DNA of 64,000 nt from a virus. Under the pieces are notes generated by a model. It saw only the letters and a program-made list of their open reading frames with translations. It did no database searches and was not told the origin of the DNA. Numbering within the stretch: the stretch's first letter is position 1; each line of letters opens with the position of its first letter. The position numbers and the translations under genes were made by a program. Positions 15,522-25,600 of this stretch are shown here, piece by piece. The stretch lies in IMG/VR virus record IMGVR_UViG_3300037189_022865, positions 26,597 through 90,596 of that record; one strand, 5' to 3'.

Positions 15522-15869
15522 TTAGCGACCTCAGTGTGGAATCTTTACAAAATGATGCGCGAAATTAAGCGAGACGATCTTGTCGTATTCGTTATGGCGC
15601 ACTGTGAACCATACGATGTCAATGGCATCACGCATTACCGAACAATGACAAACGGTAAGAAGCTTTCTAAAATTAATCTAAATGCTTTTCTAGCATACAA
15701 TCTATATACTAAAGTAACTAAAACCCCTGATAATAAATTTACCTACGATCTAATAACACAGTCTGATGGGACAACTGAGGCGAGAAGTGTTATGGGTGTT
15801 TTTGATCCTAAGATTGAGAACAACCTTGAGGTAATAAGAAAATCAGTCCTTGAGGCTGAAATTGGTTAA
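15522..15869 (+). CDS. Sak4-like RecA-fold ATPase, exon 2
   Basis: 115 residues starting LATSVWNLYKMMREI and continuing DLVVFVMAHCEP (sensor-1-like strand) and THYRTMTNGKKL, ending TAA. Matches the second half of the RecA-fold ATPase begun at 14337. No start codon is needed because splicing supplies the N-terminus; a TTG at 15519 spans the splice site. Confidence 0.82.
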   Translation, partial: LATSVWNLYKMMREIKRDDLVVFVMAHCEPYDVNGITHYRTMTNGKKLSKINLNAFLAYNLYTKVTKTPDNKFTYDLITQSDGTTEARSVMGVFDPKIENNLEVIRKSVLEAEIG

Positions 15870-15888
15870 CTAAAACAATATAATCACT

Positions 15889-16467
15889 ATGTATCAAGCA
15901 ACTATGTTCAAAGAAGAGTCTTACTCTGGTGGAGGCTCCAAAATCCCCGTAGGAATTCACACGGGAAATATCGTGTTTAACGGTCTATCCACTGACTCTA
16001 CATGAACTGATATAAACTTTTCGGAAGTAGCCACCGGAAAGGTAATTCATAAACGTCTCTTTGTACCAACTGGAGCTAATCCAAAAGAGGGAGAAAGCAT
16101 TCAGGATGCGTACAACAGGGAAGTAACTAAAAACCTCAAGCATATTGTGCACGTAATGACTGCACTGCTTGGAGATGAGGCTGTTGCCTCTTTCAGCGCC
16201 GAAGACTATAAGACCTTTGTTGCTAATGCCGCATCACTGCTTAATGAGCAAAAGGGTACCGCAGTAAACCTCAAAGTCGTTCCTGATTATAAGGAAAAGA
16301 TGTATCCAGAGCTCCCCTCATATGGTAATTATGTGGAGAAAGCAGGAGGAGTATCTCGTCTTTCCTTTTCCAAGAAAGAATTGGAGGCAATCAGCGAAAT
16401 GTCAGCAAATCGCGCTAAGAAAGATGACGGAGCAATGTCGCAAGAAGACGTAGACTCTCTCATTTAA
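15889..16467 (+). CDS. Possible ssDNA-binding protein
   Basis: 192 residues; TGA 16003-16005 is Trp39 (STDSTWTDINF). The N-terminal half is beta-rich with Gly turns (GIHTGNIVFNGLS, VIHKRLFVPTG), compatible with an OB-fold, and the C-terminus is acidic (DDGAMSQEDVDSLI), a feature of SSB proteins that recruit partners. The gene lies between Sak4 and primase, as expected for a replication/recombination SSB. The assignment is inferred from pattern and context; no diagnostic motif is present. A strong terminator follows immediately. Confidence 0.55.
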
Positions 16468-16472
16468 TGATT

Positions 16473-16506
16473 AGGGCGATAGGAGAAATCTTATCGCCCT
16501 TTTCTA
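16473..16506 (+). terminator. Rho-independent terminator after the SSB-like gene
   Basis: GGGCGATA (16474-16481) pairs with TATCGCCC (16492-16499), an 8-bp stem with a 10-base loop, followed by TTTTCT. It separates the SSB-like gene from the primase group. Confidence 0.75.
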
Positions 16507-16515
16507 TTTTACCTG

Positions 16516-16818
16516 GTGGGTAAAGAGTGGTTCGATTCCACTCATAAAAGCATGAAGACTTTATCTGAATTCATTAACGGTGATCCAAAGAAGCTCGAAG
16601 AACTTCTGAAGGTCAACCCCACTATTGGGGATTCCATTATAATAGGAACCTTTAGCTGTACTTTTATAGACAGCTTAGGAGAGACTATAAAACTAACTAA
16701 ACACTGGTTTATGTTCACTCGCTACTTCCACTTAAATATGGAGTCTCAGGCAGAGTGTTTTGTTATAGACAAGTATAAGGCTGAAAAAATAATAAGAATA
16801 AGAGTACATAAAAAATGA
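16516..16818 (+). CDS. Hypothetical protein, about 100 aa
   Basis: GTG 16516 or ATG 16552 may start it; the first 36 bases form two small hairpins, so the later ATG is plausible. Contains GDSIIIGTFSCTFIDSLGE and a Lys-rich end. The stop is TGA 16816-16818 in an ATGA overlap with the primase start; as Trp it would add 15 residues to TAA. Function unknown. Confidence 0.55.
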   Translation: MGKEWFDSTHKSMKTLSEFINGDPKKLEELLKVNPTIGDSIIIGTFSCTFIDSLGETIKLTKHWFMFTRYFHLNMESQAECFVIDKYKAEKIIRIRVHKK

Positions 16819-17783
16819 AGGCAATCTACTACACTGCTGATTGAAAAACCTCAGTAAACCAAGAGGCAGCGTTTGAATACTACATGGGGCAAAAGATAGT
16901 TCTTGGCAAGCTATACAAATCCCCATTACGAGAGGACAAGAATCCAACAGCAGCATTCTTCTATTCAGAGAGAGGCACACTCTACTTTAATGATTTTGGT
17001 ATAGCGAAGATGTACTCCGTTATAGACTTTGTTAAAGCCAAATTCAATTTAAATTACGAGCAGGCGCTAACTAAGATGATTGCAGATCTTCCGTTAATGA
17101 AAGACGGAGAGGTTACTGTTAAGGAAAAGGAACAAGTGTCTTACTCATTTACAAGACTTCCTATTGAGGATGGCATGTATTACTGGGATAAGTACAAAAT
17201 TCCTAAGCATATAGTCGCAAAATACAGCTTTTTTGCTAAAAATATTTATAGAAACGAAGAGTATTGGGCACGCTCAACAAAGAACAATCCGATTTTTGTT
17301 TACAAATTTCCTTCGGGGAATATCAAAATCTATCGTCCGCTAAGTGTGGACAAGTCCAAAAAGTGGGGAGGAAATGCGAACACTAAAGATATAGGTGGTC
17401 TATTTCAACTTCCTCAAAAGGGAAGTGTTTTGTTTATAACATCTTCTATCAAGGACATAATGGTCTTAAGACAACATGGGTTTAATGCTGTTTGCTTTAA
17501 CGGAGAAGGATATGGGACCTCTGATAAAAGTTACTCAGAATTACAACCGTTCATCGTTGGGCTTAAGAAAAGATTTAAACATATAATACTGTTTCTAGAC
17601 AGTGACGACGCTGGCGTAAGTTATGCGATGAAACTGTCCAATAAAATTAAATGTAAATGAGTTTCTCTCCCCAGAGAAAAGGACATCTCCGACTTCCAAA
17701 AGAAGTACGGCGTGCACAAGACCTTCAAACAGATCAAGAAATTGATCAAAAAAACAACCACACATGATAATCTCCCATTTTAA
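16815..17783 (+). CDS. DNA primase (Toprim type)
   Basis: 322 residues requiring TGA-Trp at 16842-16844 and 17658-17660. The N-terminal part has YKSPLREDKNPTAAFF and GTLYFNDFG, the usual start of phage DnaG-type primase after the zinc region, but the four-Cys zinc finger itself is absent. The Toprim core shows VLFITSSIKDIMVLRQHGF (with Glu replaced around SSIKD) and ILFLDSDDAGVSYA, the DxD metal site. It makes primers for the PolA-type polymerase. Starts in an ATGA overlap; ends 20 bases into the next gene. Confidence 0.82.
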
Positions 17784-18141
17784 ACGACTAGAGCTCGTTC
17801 TTATCTTCGGATTCTTTCTGATGCTCTCGTCTATCGCAATGTCCGTCGCAGTGATGGTAGATTTCTTCCAAGGAACTTCAGATAAACTGGATGTCCTCGT
17901 AAAAGACGCTTACTCTTCTAACACTACCTACGATGTGAATCTCATCGAGTATACCGATGGAAACGCGTACCACTACTGCATTCCAGCGGATCGTCAAACG
18001 GTTAAAGCGGGTATAGAAGAATTCAATATGCAGTGCGCGCTTGAATGCACAGAAAGCTGCCCAGATTCTATCAAGGTGATGCTGCTTGAAACAGTATTTG
18101 ATCAGCAACAAGTTCTAAAAGACACGATGATTTACAAATGA
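17764..18141 (+). CDS. Small membrane-anchored protein, 125 aa
   Basis: One membrane segment near the N-terminus (LVLIFGFFLMLSSIAMSVAVMV) is followed by a polar ~90-residue domain with four Cys (YHYCIP, MQCALECTESCP), which suggests an extracytoplasmic disulfide-stabilised domain. The stop is TGA 18139-18141 in an ATGA overlap with the UDG gene; read-through would add nine residues. Family not recognised. Confidence 0.6.
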   Translation: MIISHFKRLELVLIFGFFLMLSSIAMSVAVMVDFFQGTSDKLDVLVKDAYSSNTTYDVNLIEYTDGNAYHYCIPADRQTVKAGIEEFNMQCALECTESCPDSIKVMLLETVFDQQQVLKDTMIYK

Positions 18142-18797
18142 ACCACAGGAATATGTCACCCCTAACTGGGGAAAGCTGGGTATGGCCATTAGGAGAGGCT
18201 TTCGATGTCTTCAAAAAAGACATCATCCCTTTTATAGTGGAGGAAGAGAAAACCAAAACAATCTACCCTGCAACACACACCGTTTTTCGGGCTTTTAAAG
18301 AGATCCCATTCGAAGATGTGCGTGTAGTTATACTAGGCATGGACCCCTATCATGACGGAAGTGCGACTGGAATTGCTTTTGATAACCCTAAGAATGGAAA
18401 AATCTCACCATCGCTGAGAAACATTCTTAAGGAAATCGAAGAAGATACCGGCAAACCTTCCATTGGGTTTGACAATTCCTCATCGTATCTCGAGCACCTG
18501 CCATCTCAAGGAGTACTTCTCCTCAATACCGCCCTAACAGTAGAAAAGGGCAACCCAGGAAGCCATTTGGATACTTGGAAATCATTTACCTATAATGTAA
18601 TCAAAGCTCTCTCTAAAAAGGAAAAACTAATTTGGGTACTTTGGGGCAAAAAAGCTCAGAAGTTTAAACCAAATATTAATCCTAAGCATATTATAATAGA
18701 GAGTGCGCATCCCTCTCCATTCAGTTATCGACTGTTTAAAGGATGTAAATGTTTCACCCAAGTCAACGATAAGCTGGCTAAACCCATTATTTGGTAA
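18138..18797 (+). CDS. ung: Uracil-DNA glycosylase
   Basis: 219 residues, the usual length of family 1 UDG. The catalytic water-activating motif is LGMDPYHDG (Asp69; GQDPYH in most members), the Phe stacking and Asn region is QGVLLLNTALTVEKG, and the DNA-intercalation loop is HPSPFS (~194). It removes uracil from DNA, probably limiting dUTP misincorporation or cytosine deamination during replication. Starts in ATGA overlap; ends TAA overlapping the next ATG. It needs no TGA recoding. Confidence 0.92.
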   Translation: MNHRNMSPLTGESWVWPLGEAFDVFKKDIIPFIVEEEKTKTIYPATHTVFRAFKEIPFEDVRVVILGMDPYHDGSATGIAFDNPKNGKISPSLRNILKEIEEDTGKPSIGFDNSSSYLEHLPSQGVLLLNTALTVEKGNPGSHLDTWKSFTYNVIKALSKKEKLIWVLWGKKAQKFKPNINPKHIIIESAHPSPFSYRLFKGCKCFTQVNDKLAKPIIW

Positions 18798-19549
18798 TGA
18801 ACTTCTTCTTAGATCCAACGACCCGCAACCAAGTCAAATCCGCTGGCAGCCGTTTCCTCACTCCACCGTATCCATGTTCAGCCTGCTTCAATGGCGTTAT
18901 GGAGACAAGGTTGATAAAGCCCGTGCACGTGAATCCTCCTGCAGCAGTTAAGCTGACTCAGGACAAGACACGGCTCATGCAGGCTCTCAACAGGAATGAG
19001 ATCCCAGTCCCCGATTTCTTCAGCGCCGATAAGTACTACAACAAGAAGACTGGCGATTTCCTTGCCGGTGTATTCCTTGACGACTTTTCGTTCGATGACT
19101 TCATGGCTGTGGTAGTGAATCACGGTTTCCAGATGGAAATTGATGATTTGGTAAGCGCAGTCCAAGCAATGACCGGAATGCAAAACAGCCTGCCCAGCGC
19201 AGTAGTTCAGCGGAGAAACAAAGGAGAAGTGACCGGCACCGTCACTGCAATCCCAAATGGCGGAAACAAACTGTTTGATGGTAAGAACACCATCACCAAT
19301 GGAATCCTTCGCGAAAATCTGCCCTCCTTCCTGAAGGATGATTACCGTGAAGAGATCCTCGACACAGTGAACAGGGCGATTGATCTTCTCGATCTGGATT
19401 ACGCAACTGCCACAGTGTCCATCAATACCGACAGCCATGAAGTGCTTGTTGTGGACATCAGCACCAACTTCGTGCCAGATGATGCCATCGCAATCCGATA
19501 TTACATGGATGAGCTGAACAAGGCCCAGTCAAACAAAAAGAAGAAATGA
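18797..19549 (+). CDS. ATP-grasp-like protein
   Basis: 250 residues from ATG 18797 (TAATG overlap). The segment VNPPAAVKLTQDKTRLMQAL followed by NEIPVPDFF is the standard entry into an ATP-grasp domain (Asn-Pro, then dK, then 'gIPvP'), and AIDLLDLDYATATVSINTD plus LVVDISTNF resembles the catalytic strand with its metal-binding acid/Asn pair. Related enzymes join carboxylates to amines using ATP (RimK or YheC/D-like). The N-terminus has a CxxC (PYPCSACF). Base composition is noticeably more GC-rich than the A/T-rich genes just upstream of 15500. Substrate unknown. The end is TGA 19547-19549 in an ATGA overlap. Confidence 0.6.
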   Translation: MNFFLDPTTRNQVKSAGSRFLTPPYPCSACFNGVMETRLIKPVHVNPPAAVKLTQDKTRLMQALNRNEIPVPDFFSADKYYNKKTGDFLAGVFLDDFSFDDFMAVVVNHGFQMEIDDLVSAVQAMTGMQNSLPSAVVQRRNKGEVTGTVTAIPNGGNKLFDGKNTITNGILRENLPSFLKDDYREEILDTVNRAIDLLDLDYATATVSINTDSHEVLVVDISTNFVPDDAIAIRYYMDELNKAQSNKKKK

Positions 19550-20013
19550 GAACCCGCAATAACCTCGAGGAATTCGCTTGAGAACAACTAACGAAGGAGG
19601 GGATAACTTTTGAGTACGAAAAGGAAATTGAGTTATTCCCTTCCTTTGTTTTTAAAGGAATTGACATCGAAAAGAGAAACAAACAACTTAAAGTAAAGAA
19701 CAACAAGTATCAAAATATTGTATATTCTCCAGACTTTAGCGGAAAGAATTGAGTAATTGAGACAAAGGGTCTTAGGAGGCCCGCATTTGACCTGAGATGA
19801 AAGATCTTTAAGTATACGATAAAGAATAAGGGGTGATTACTATTAATGCCTACAAACCAAAAAGAGGTGTTAGTATGTATAGATATATTAAAAAAGTGAA
19901 TAAAGAATGATAGAGAATGATCCGATAACAGAATATTACAAATCTCCGAGAATATCCAACTCCCTGCTAAAAGCAATCGCAAATCCAAGAATACTAAAAC
20001 TAAAGAAGGATAA
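19546..20013 (+). CDS. PD-(D/E)XK endonuclease (DUF1064-like), six TGA-Trp codons
   Basis: Hidden under the standard code, because TGA occurs after 11 codons. Read with TGA as Trp the protein contains FEYEKEIELFPSF, VYSPDFSGKNWVIETKG and LRWKIFKYTIKNKGW. The D...ExK pattern (PDF, IETK) matches phage DUF1064-type endonucleases of the PD-(D/E)XK superfamily, often Holliday-junction or recombination nucleases. All six Trp positions use TGA and none uses TGG. The 3' end is uncertain: the frame runs to TAA 20011-20013, but the last ~30 codons overlap the exonuclease gene and TGA 19918-19920 could be the true end, giving 124 residues. Confidence 0.7.
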
Positions 20014-20920
20014 CCCAGAACTATTTGAAGATGACTCGGCTTCTTTAAGAATAGGCTCAGCAGTAGACTGTTTATTAACAGATCCTAAAGCCTGAGTTAG
20101 TAAGTTTAAAGTACTCGAAGTAAATAAGCCTTATGGCTTTATGGGCACATTTGTTTCTAACTTACCTAAGGGAATAACTAAAGACTCTCCTAAGGAAGAT
20201 TACATGAGTGCTTACTGAATGAGTGGTTATAAGATGAGTGCTGATTGGGTGATTAATAAGTTCTGAACTTCACCAGACGCTGTTGAATACTATAATACTT
20301 ATAAAGAAGATGGGTATACAATTTTATCTAAAGATGAATACGACTCAGCTAAAAAGGCTGTATCTTTAGTTATGGATTCACCCTACGCATTTTCATACTT
20401 TCAAAGAAATAAAATACATGAAGAATTACTTCACCAAGTACCTATATATTTTACTCTTAAAGATCATGAGTTTAAAGCTCTCTTGGATGGGATTAAGATC
20501 GACCACCAAGAAAAAACTATAGAGCCTTTTGATCTAAAAACAATAGGGAAATCTGTTTATGAATTCCCACTTAACTATATTCTATATGGCTACTACACAC
20601 AAGCTGCTTTATATGAGTATGCTTTAAAGACAAAAGAGTCTCCAGTGTATGATCTACTTCAAGAAGGTTATACTCTAAAGGACTTTATCTTTATAGTAGC
20701 TGAGACTAAAACCTCATCTTTTAATCCCGCTTTAATCTACACTACCTCTAAGGAGGAGAGAGAAGCTGGGTTTACTGGAGGTAACTTTAATAACAAATAC
20801 CATAAAGGGATTTACCAACTTCTTGAGGATTATCTTTGGCATGTGGAAACTGACCAATGAATATACCCTAGAGAAATCTATCAAAATGAAGGGAGGATAC
20901 CCCTTAAAGTATTCACCTAA
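19907..20920 (+). CDS. RecB/Exo VIII-like PD-(D/E)XK exonuclease
   Basis: 337 residues joined through four TGA-Trp codons (20093-20095 and three more, the last at 20858-20860, shortly before TAA 20918-20920). The start ISNSLLKAIANPRIL and LRIGSAVDCLLTDP are typical of YqaJ/Exo VIII-like nucleases, and the catalytic site is FKALLDGIKID...EPFDLKTIG (Asp, Asp-x-Lys), followed by YTQAALYEYAL with the conserved Gln-Tyr helix. It should resect double-strand ends for recombination with the Sak4-like and SSB-like proteins. Confidence 0.8.
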
Positions 20921-20950
20921 TAAAACTTAAACAGTCTAAAAGGTAACTAT

Positions 20951-21568
20951 ATGACACATAATCACGCAGTAAGCACCTACTTTATTTCTCCAATCTTTGA
21001 ACTGCGCAAGAACGAACCCCTCAGCGTTTTTGATAAAGCCTTCTATACACAGACATATCTTGGTGACCATCAGCGTCCCGAGTATCGTAACTGAAAGGAA
21101 GGTAAGTATTTCATAATGGAGTACAACTCTAACATTCCTCAGGAACTTGTGGAGCACCTTAAATCAAATCCACATTTTAAAGAGCAGTATTCACCGCAGG
21201 ATGGAAGAATACTCTTTGTGTTCTCTACACCGGAAGAGGTAAGAGAGAACTTTGTCCTTAAAGTTATTGAGGGCAAATATTCTGAGGCAGATCGGAAAGT
21301 GGTAGACAAATACTTCCCTGATAATCCATCACACTCCCGCTACGGAAATAGGCTAGTTTTCCTAAAGAGCGATTTGTGGAAGCAAAGATGGGAGCGAGAG
21401 ATAGGAGTTGTGTTGCCTGATGGTGCGGAAGTATATAGCAAACCATTTCCACGTAATGAAGTATATGGATACTATAACGACAGTGTCGAACTGAATGAGA
21501 AGGTCGCAGATCAAACTACGATCGAATTGGACCTTTCTCACGAGGATTACGAACTGAAATCGGCTTAA
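20951..21568 (+). CDS. Hypothetical protein, 205 aa
   Basis: ATG 20951 follows an A-rich leader; TGA 21091-21093 is Trp48 (RPEYRNWKEGKYF), so the shorter frame starting at 21116 is not the full gene. Charged and soluble, with two Trp-rich turns (FLKSDLWKQRWEREIG). No domain recognised. Ends TAA, overlapping the following gene. Confidence 0.65.
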
Positions 21569-21914
21569 GCTGATCGGGCGGTATGATAATCTCAAAGATC
21601 TATCGCTAAATGAACTCGGGTTAAGTGAAAAAGACCTCTATGAATTAGAGGAAGTAAGGAGGGATAAGAAGACGTTTATACTTAAATCAATTGAACGCTC
21701 TTCCCCTTCTTTCGGAAGATTCATGTCCCAGGCTTACATTTATTATGAGACCGCAAAAAGCAAGAATAAGAAAGCTTTTGAGTCGGAGACTAAGAGTACG
21801 GTTGTGAAAAGACTGACTAAAAAGATCCACAAACTAAACGCCGAAACGTCACGAGTGCAGGACATTATGTCCATAGTTGTCGATCTTTACTTATTCTCAA
21901 GGGCTAAAAATTAG
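21495..21914 (+). CDS. Hypothetical basic helical protein
   Basis: A frame open through TGA-Trp at about 21558 to TAG 21912-21914. The part that looks coding starts near RYDNLKDLSLNELGL and is strongly helical and Lys-rich (SKNKKAFESETKSTVVKRL). The only ATG that reaches it upstream is 21495, which overlaps the previous gene by 74 bases; a nonstandard start such as CTG near 21573 is possible. ATG 21723 would give just 63 residues. Function unknown. Confidence 0.5.
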
Positions 21915-21946
21915 CCTGAAGCAAAAGTAGACTTATGAAAACAAAG

Positions 21947-21990
21947 AACCCCCACTCTCCATTACGGAGGGATGGGGGTTTTCTTTTTTA
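21947..21990 (+). terminator. Rho-independent terminator
   Basis: AACCCCCAC-TCTCC pairs with GGAGG-GATGGGGGTT around ATTAC and is followed by TTCTTTTTTATT. It ends the group of genes upstream of 22016. Confidence 0.8.
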
Positions 21991-22015
21991 TTAACATTCA
22001 CCAAACAAATTAACA

Positions 22016-22621
22016 ATGACCAAAAAGAAATTTCTTCTGGTTCCACTGGAGCAACTCCGCCCACTATTCTCCACAGAAGATGGCATCGACAACCGTCCCA
22101 TTGAAGAAACTGAGGACATGATTGACTGCTTTCCAATGCAGTATGATGATCAGGATTTCCTTCTGGTAGCAGAGCCTCTGTTCATCGAAATGCGCCGTCA
22201 ACTCACAGACATGAGGATCCCATACCAAATAGAGGGGTATTACCCAAAGTCTGTTGATCCGGCCAAATTCTCCGGCGCTACCCTCGCTTCAGACGAAACA
22301 AGGAAAAAGATCATCAAGTGCTGCTTTTCGTACCATGAAGAAACGCCTCAATCCCTGGCAGAGAAACTCATTGATCCGGGCTACTGCGCCTGCAAAGGGG
22401 AGTGCAACAACTGCAAGAATAAACCCATAGCTGAGCAGGAGATTGATAAGTTTATCGACGACTCTATCCTGACCATTATGACCATCACCGGTAAGAAGTC
22501 TCTCACCAAAGACGAGCAAGAACTGCTCAAGATCTTCTACAGTATCCTGCCGATCCGCTGGCAAGACAAGTACAACCAAAAAGTAACTGATCTACTGAAA
22601 GCCCTTAAAGGAGTTCAGTAA
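22016..22621 (+). CDS. Hypothetical protein, 201 aa, last plus-strand gene
   Basis: ATG 22016 follows an A-rich leader typical of Bacteroidota genes. The protein has a Cys cluster (CACKGECNNCKN) that could bind zinc, and helical ends. It stands alone between two terminators, so it is probably transcribed from its own promoter in the short gap upstream. Codon use is more GC-rich than the recoded genes and it has no TGA. Family not recognised. Confidence 0.65.
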   Translation: MTKKKFLLVPLEQLRPLFSTEDGIDNRPIEETEDMIDCFPMQYDDQDFLLVAEPLFIEMRRQLTDMRIPYQIEGYYPKSVDPAKFSGATLASDETRKKIIKCCFSYHEETPQSLAEKLIDPGYCACKGECNNCKNKPIAEQEIDKFIDDSILTIMTITGKKSLTKDEQELLKIFYSILPIRWQDKYNQKVTDLLKALKGVQ

Positions 22622-22625
22622 AAAC

Positions 22626-22672
22626 AAAAACCCCCTGTCTTCTCTTGCGAGAGGGCAGGGGGATGTTTTTTG
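22626..22672. terminator. Bidirectional terminator between convergent gene blocks
   Basis: CCCCCTG (22631-22637) pairs with CAGGGGG (22656-22662), with an inner TCTC/GAGA stem. A-rich sequence precedes it and GTTTTTTG follows, so both strands carry a U-tract. It lies exactly where the plus-strand early block meets the minus-strand virion block. Confidence 0.85.
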
Positions 22673-22683
22673 AGTGACGCCCA

Positions 22684-25600
22684 CTATTTAAGTGGGTAGA
22701 TGCCATAAAGAAAACTTGGGTCTTCATCATTACCAAGTATCTGTTCTATTTGTGATCTAGAAGAATAACCGGGTGTGAGAGTTAAAAATCCTCTAAGGCC
22801 CTTAGGCCAACCTTGTTTATCCACTTCTCCAGACATACCTTCAGTAAGAAGCGCCCAAGTAGATTTACCTATTTTGTTTGCTACCTCCAAAGATACTACT
22901 GGTTTATCTGTTGCATCAAGAATATCTTTTAACGAAAGGAATCGAGACATATCTGTTACAATTCTTGCAGCAGATTTTCCTAATGGAGTCTTTTCTTCTT
23001 CATCATCAAATGCCCAAGAGTAAATGGCTAACATTGTTAACCACCATATAAGCGTGTTTATTAATGAAGACATAGCTCTAATTCTTGCATTTTTCAAAGT
23101 AGCTTCTCCAAGATCTCCTCCAGTCATGTAATCCATATGCTTTCCCTGAATAGCAGCAAACAAAGCAGCAAAGAATATCTTTATTTGTCCCTGAAGTATT
23201 TCGGAATGCCATTCATACATAGGCATACCATCTGGCTTCTTTCCAACTAAAACATATTTACCAATACTGCGATCTCTATACTTAGACCCGAATAAAACTT
23301 TAACATATTGGAATGCGTGTTTTTGAAATTGAGCTAAGAAGTCTCCCCATACAGAAGCTTCCATAGCGATTTTTTCATCTTTTCTGTAAGAGCCAGATAC
23401 TCTTTCGTGAGTTCTTTTAAGAGCCTTTATCTCCATTGCCGTAAGCTCTTTAAGTTCGGTAGTTGTTCCGTCGGAGTTTTCTACTACGCCGCGAACACCC
23501 ATGTTCCACCCACCTTTATCATCATGAGCATCCCAAAGGGATATTTTGTTTCCATCTTTATCTAATACTTTAGTTGATTTTAATAATCCAGCCAAATGCC
23601 AAAGGGATGAAAAATTTTCAAATAATGAATAAGCAGCATAAGCATTTTCTCCAAGACCTATTTTAGAGACAGCTTCCATTTTTTTAATATCCTCGTCGCT
23701 TATTACGTAGTTATCTGGCAACCAATTAATCGCTTTAGCAATATTCCATAATTTAGATTCCTCTGGTTTTCCCATAATTGCCTTAGCAATATAATCATTA
23801 AAAACTATTTTACCACCAACTAAATCTATTTGTCCTAGTTCTTCTACATCGACTCCATATATTTTAGACAGACCTTTTGTTACTATATTTTTAGTTGACT
23901 GGGATATTGTTTGTAATGTTACATATATACCATTTCTTATTGGGGAAATAACTTTAAATCCAAGTGTTAAAAAAGATACAGAAGTTCTTAGCCAACGAAC
24001 TATTTCGATTTCAGAGATTCTTACGTCGGTGCCTTCTTTTATACCTGTTACTTTTTCAGTTAACTTACCAGCTTTCCATCTTACTGCTCTGGTTAAAACT
24101 TTTTCAGTTTTTTGTCTTCCTAATATTTGAGTATATATTTCATCATCTAACCATTGAACTGTATTAGAATACCTAGCTTCTTCACCACTTTCCATAAGCT
24201 CTTCATCTAAAGCATTACGAACGCCCCTAGCTAGATCATAAAGAGGGTCCATTTCTTGCTTAGTTTTCATGGACATCATGAACATTTTGAAAGCGATTTG
24301 GCCGTTAAAGCTGTGGTTTTCTGCATCTACTATACCAGGAGAATCTGTATGTTTAAAGTATCTAAATTGTATTCCCTCAGATCCTCTACCATATTTATCT
24401 TCAAAGAAACCATTTAAGCTTCTTTTAAATTCTTCTCCAACAGTGGTTTTAAGACCCATTAATCCTGCTCCATAACCAGAAGTTTTTATTTCTTCCTCTC
24501 TAATTTCATTTATACTTTTAGGTATTCTAGGCATGAAATCTAGAGGCATTTCTTCTGGTAAACCTAAAGAACTGTATCTATAAATAGGTTGCCTAGTTAC
24601 TTCATCAAAACCAACTATTTCTTTAGCAAATTTATTATACTCCTCCTTCATTGTTTTATGAACGTAGTTTCTATAATCTTGCTCAGCTTTTGTCATTGGA
24701 ACTTCTTTACCATTCTTCACATAAGTATTCTTTGTGTTAAGGTAGTAACCAGTTCCGCCTATCTCATCTGACTTTCTCCACATAAACGCGTAAAAATCTC
24801 TAGTATCCATTTGTGTTTTAGAGGCAATAGCATTATGTGCGGCAACAACACCAGCAGCAAGAATTGGATTCCAAGTAGCCATAGAGGCGAAGTGAACCAT
24901 TTCAAGTCCTTTCAAAGCTGCTTTATTCATTTTGTCGTTAGGACCAACCCTTTCATTCACTAGCTTTAAAAACAAATTATCATGGTTTTCTTCCAAATTT
25001 TTTGAAAAAATATTGAGCCTTTGTTTTGCTTCTAATAATACTTTATGTAAAACTTGTATTCTTGGGTTATCTACATCAGAAAAGTTTTTAATTTTCCAGA
25101 AAAAACCTAAGTCTGGAGTTTTAGATTTAAGATCTATAGTGGGTTCTTTTTCTATCTCCAGTATTGCCTGTGAGTATTTTATACTTAAAGCTTTTTTTCT
25201 TGGGTCTCTTTCTACTTGTTCCTTAGAAGATCTTAAATAAAGATCTGACAATTTGTTTTTTAAATAAATAAGTTTTTCGTCTCTAGACAAATGAGATATT
25301 TCAGAATGTAAATCTATAAGTGATTGAGTTACTCCTTTGTAATTAGACAATTTAAACAATCCCTTTTTTTCCATTTCGTCATGGATTTTAGGGTGATTTG
25401 TTTTATAATAATTTTGTATGGTAAAAAGATATGGTTCTAAGTCTAGTTCCATGGCCGTAGGATTACCCATAGCATCTATAACCAACAATTTAATTGATCT
25501 AAATTTTAAATCTGGAAATTTTTCTTTAAGCATTACAGTTCTCAAAGCTTTTTCCAAATAAGCTCTGGATAATCTAGAGTCATTTATACCAAACTCTTCT

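Noticed and set aside
16478-16550. Possible tRNA-Thr (GGT) using the T-arm-like hairpin
   Set aside because: An anticodon-like loop CTGGTGG and a T-arm exist, but the variable region is one base, and no 7-bp acceptor stem or D-arm can be formed.
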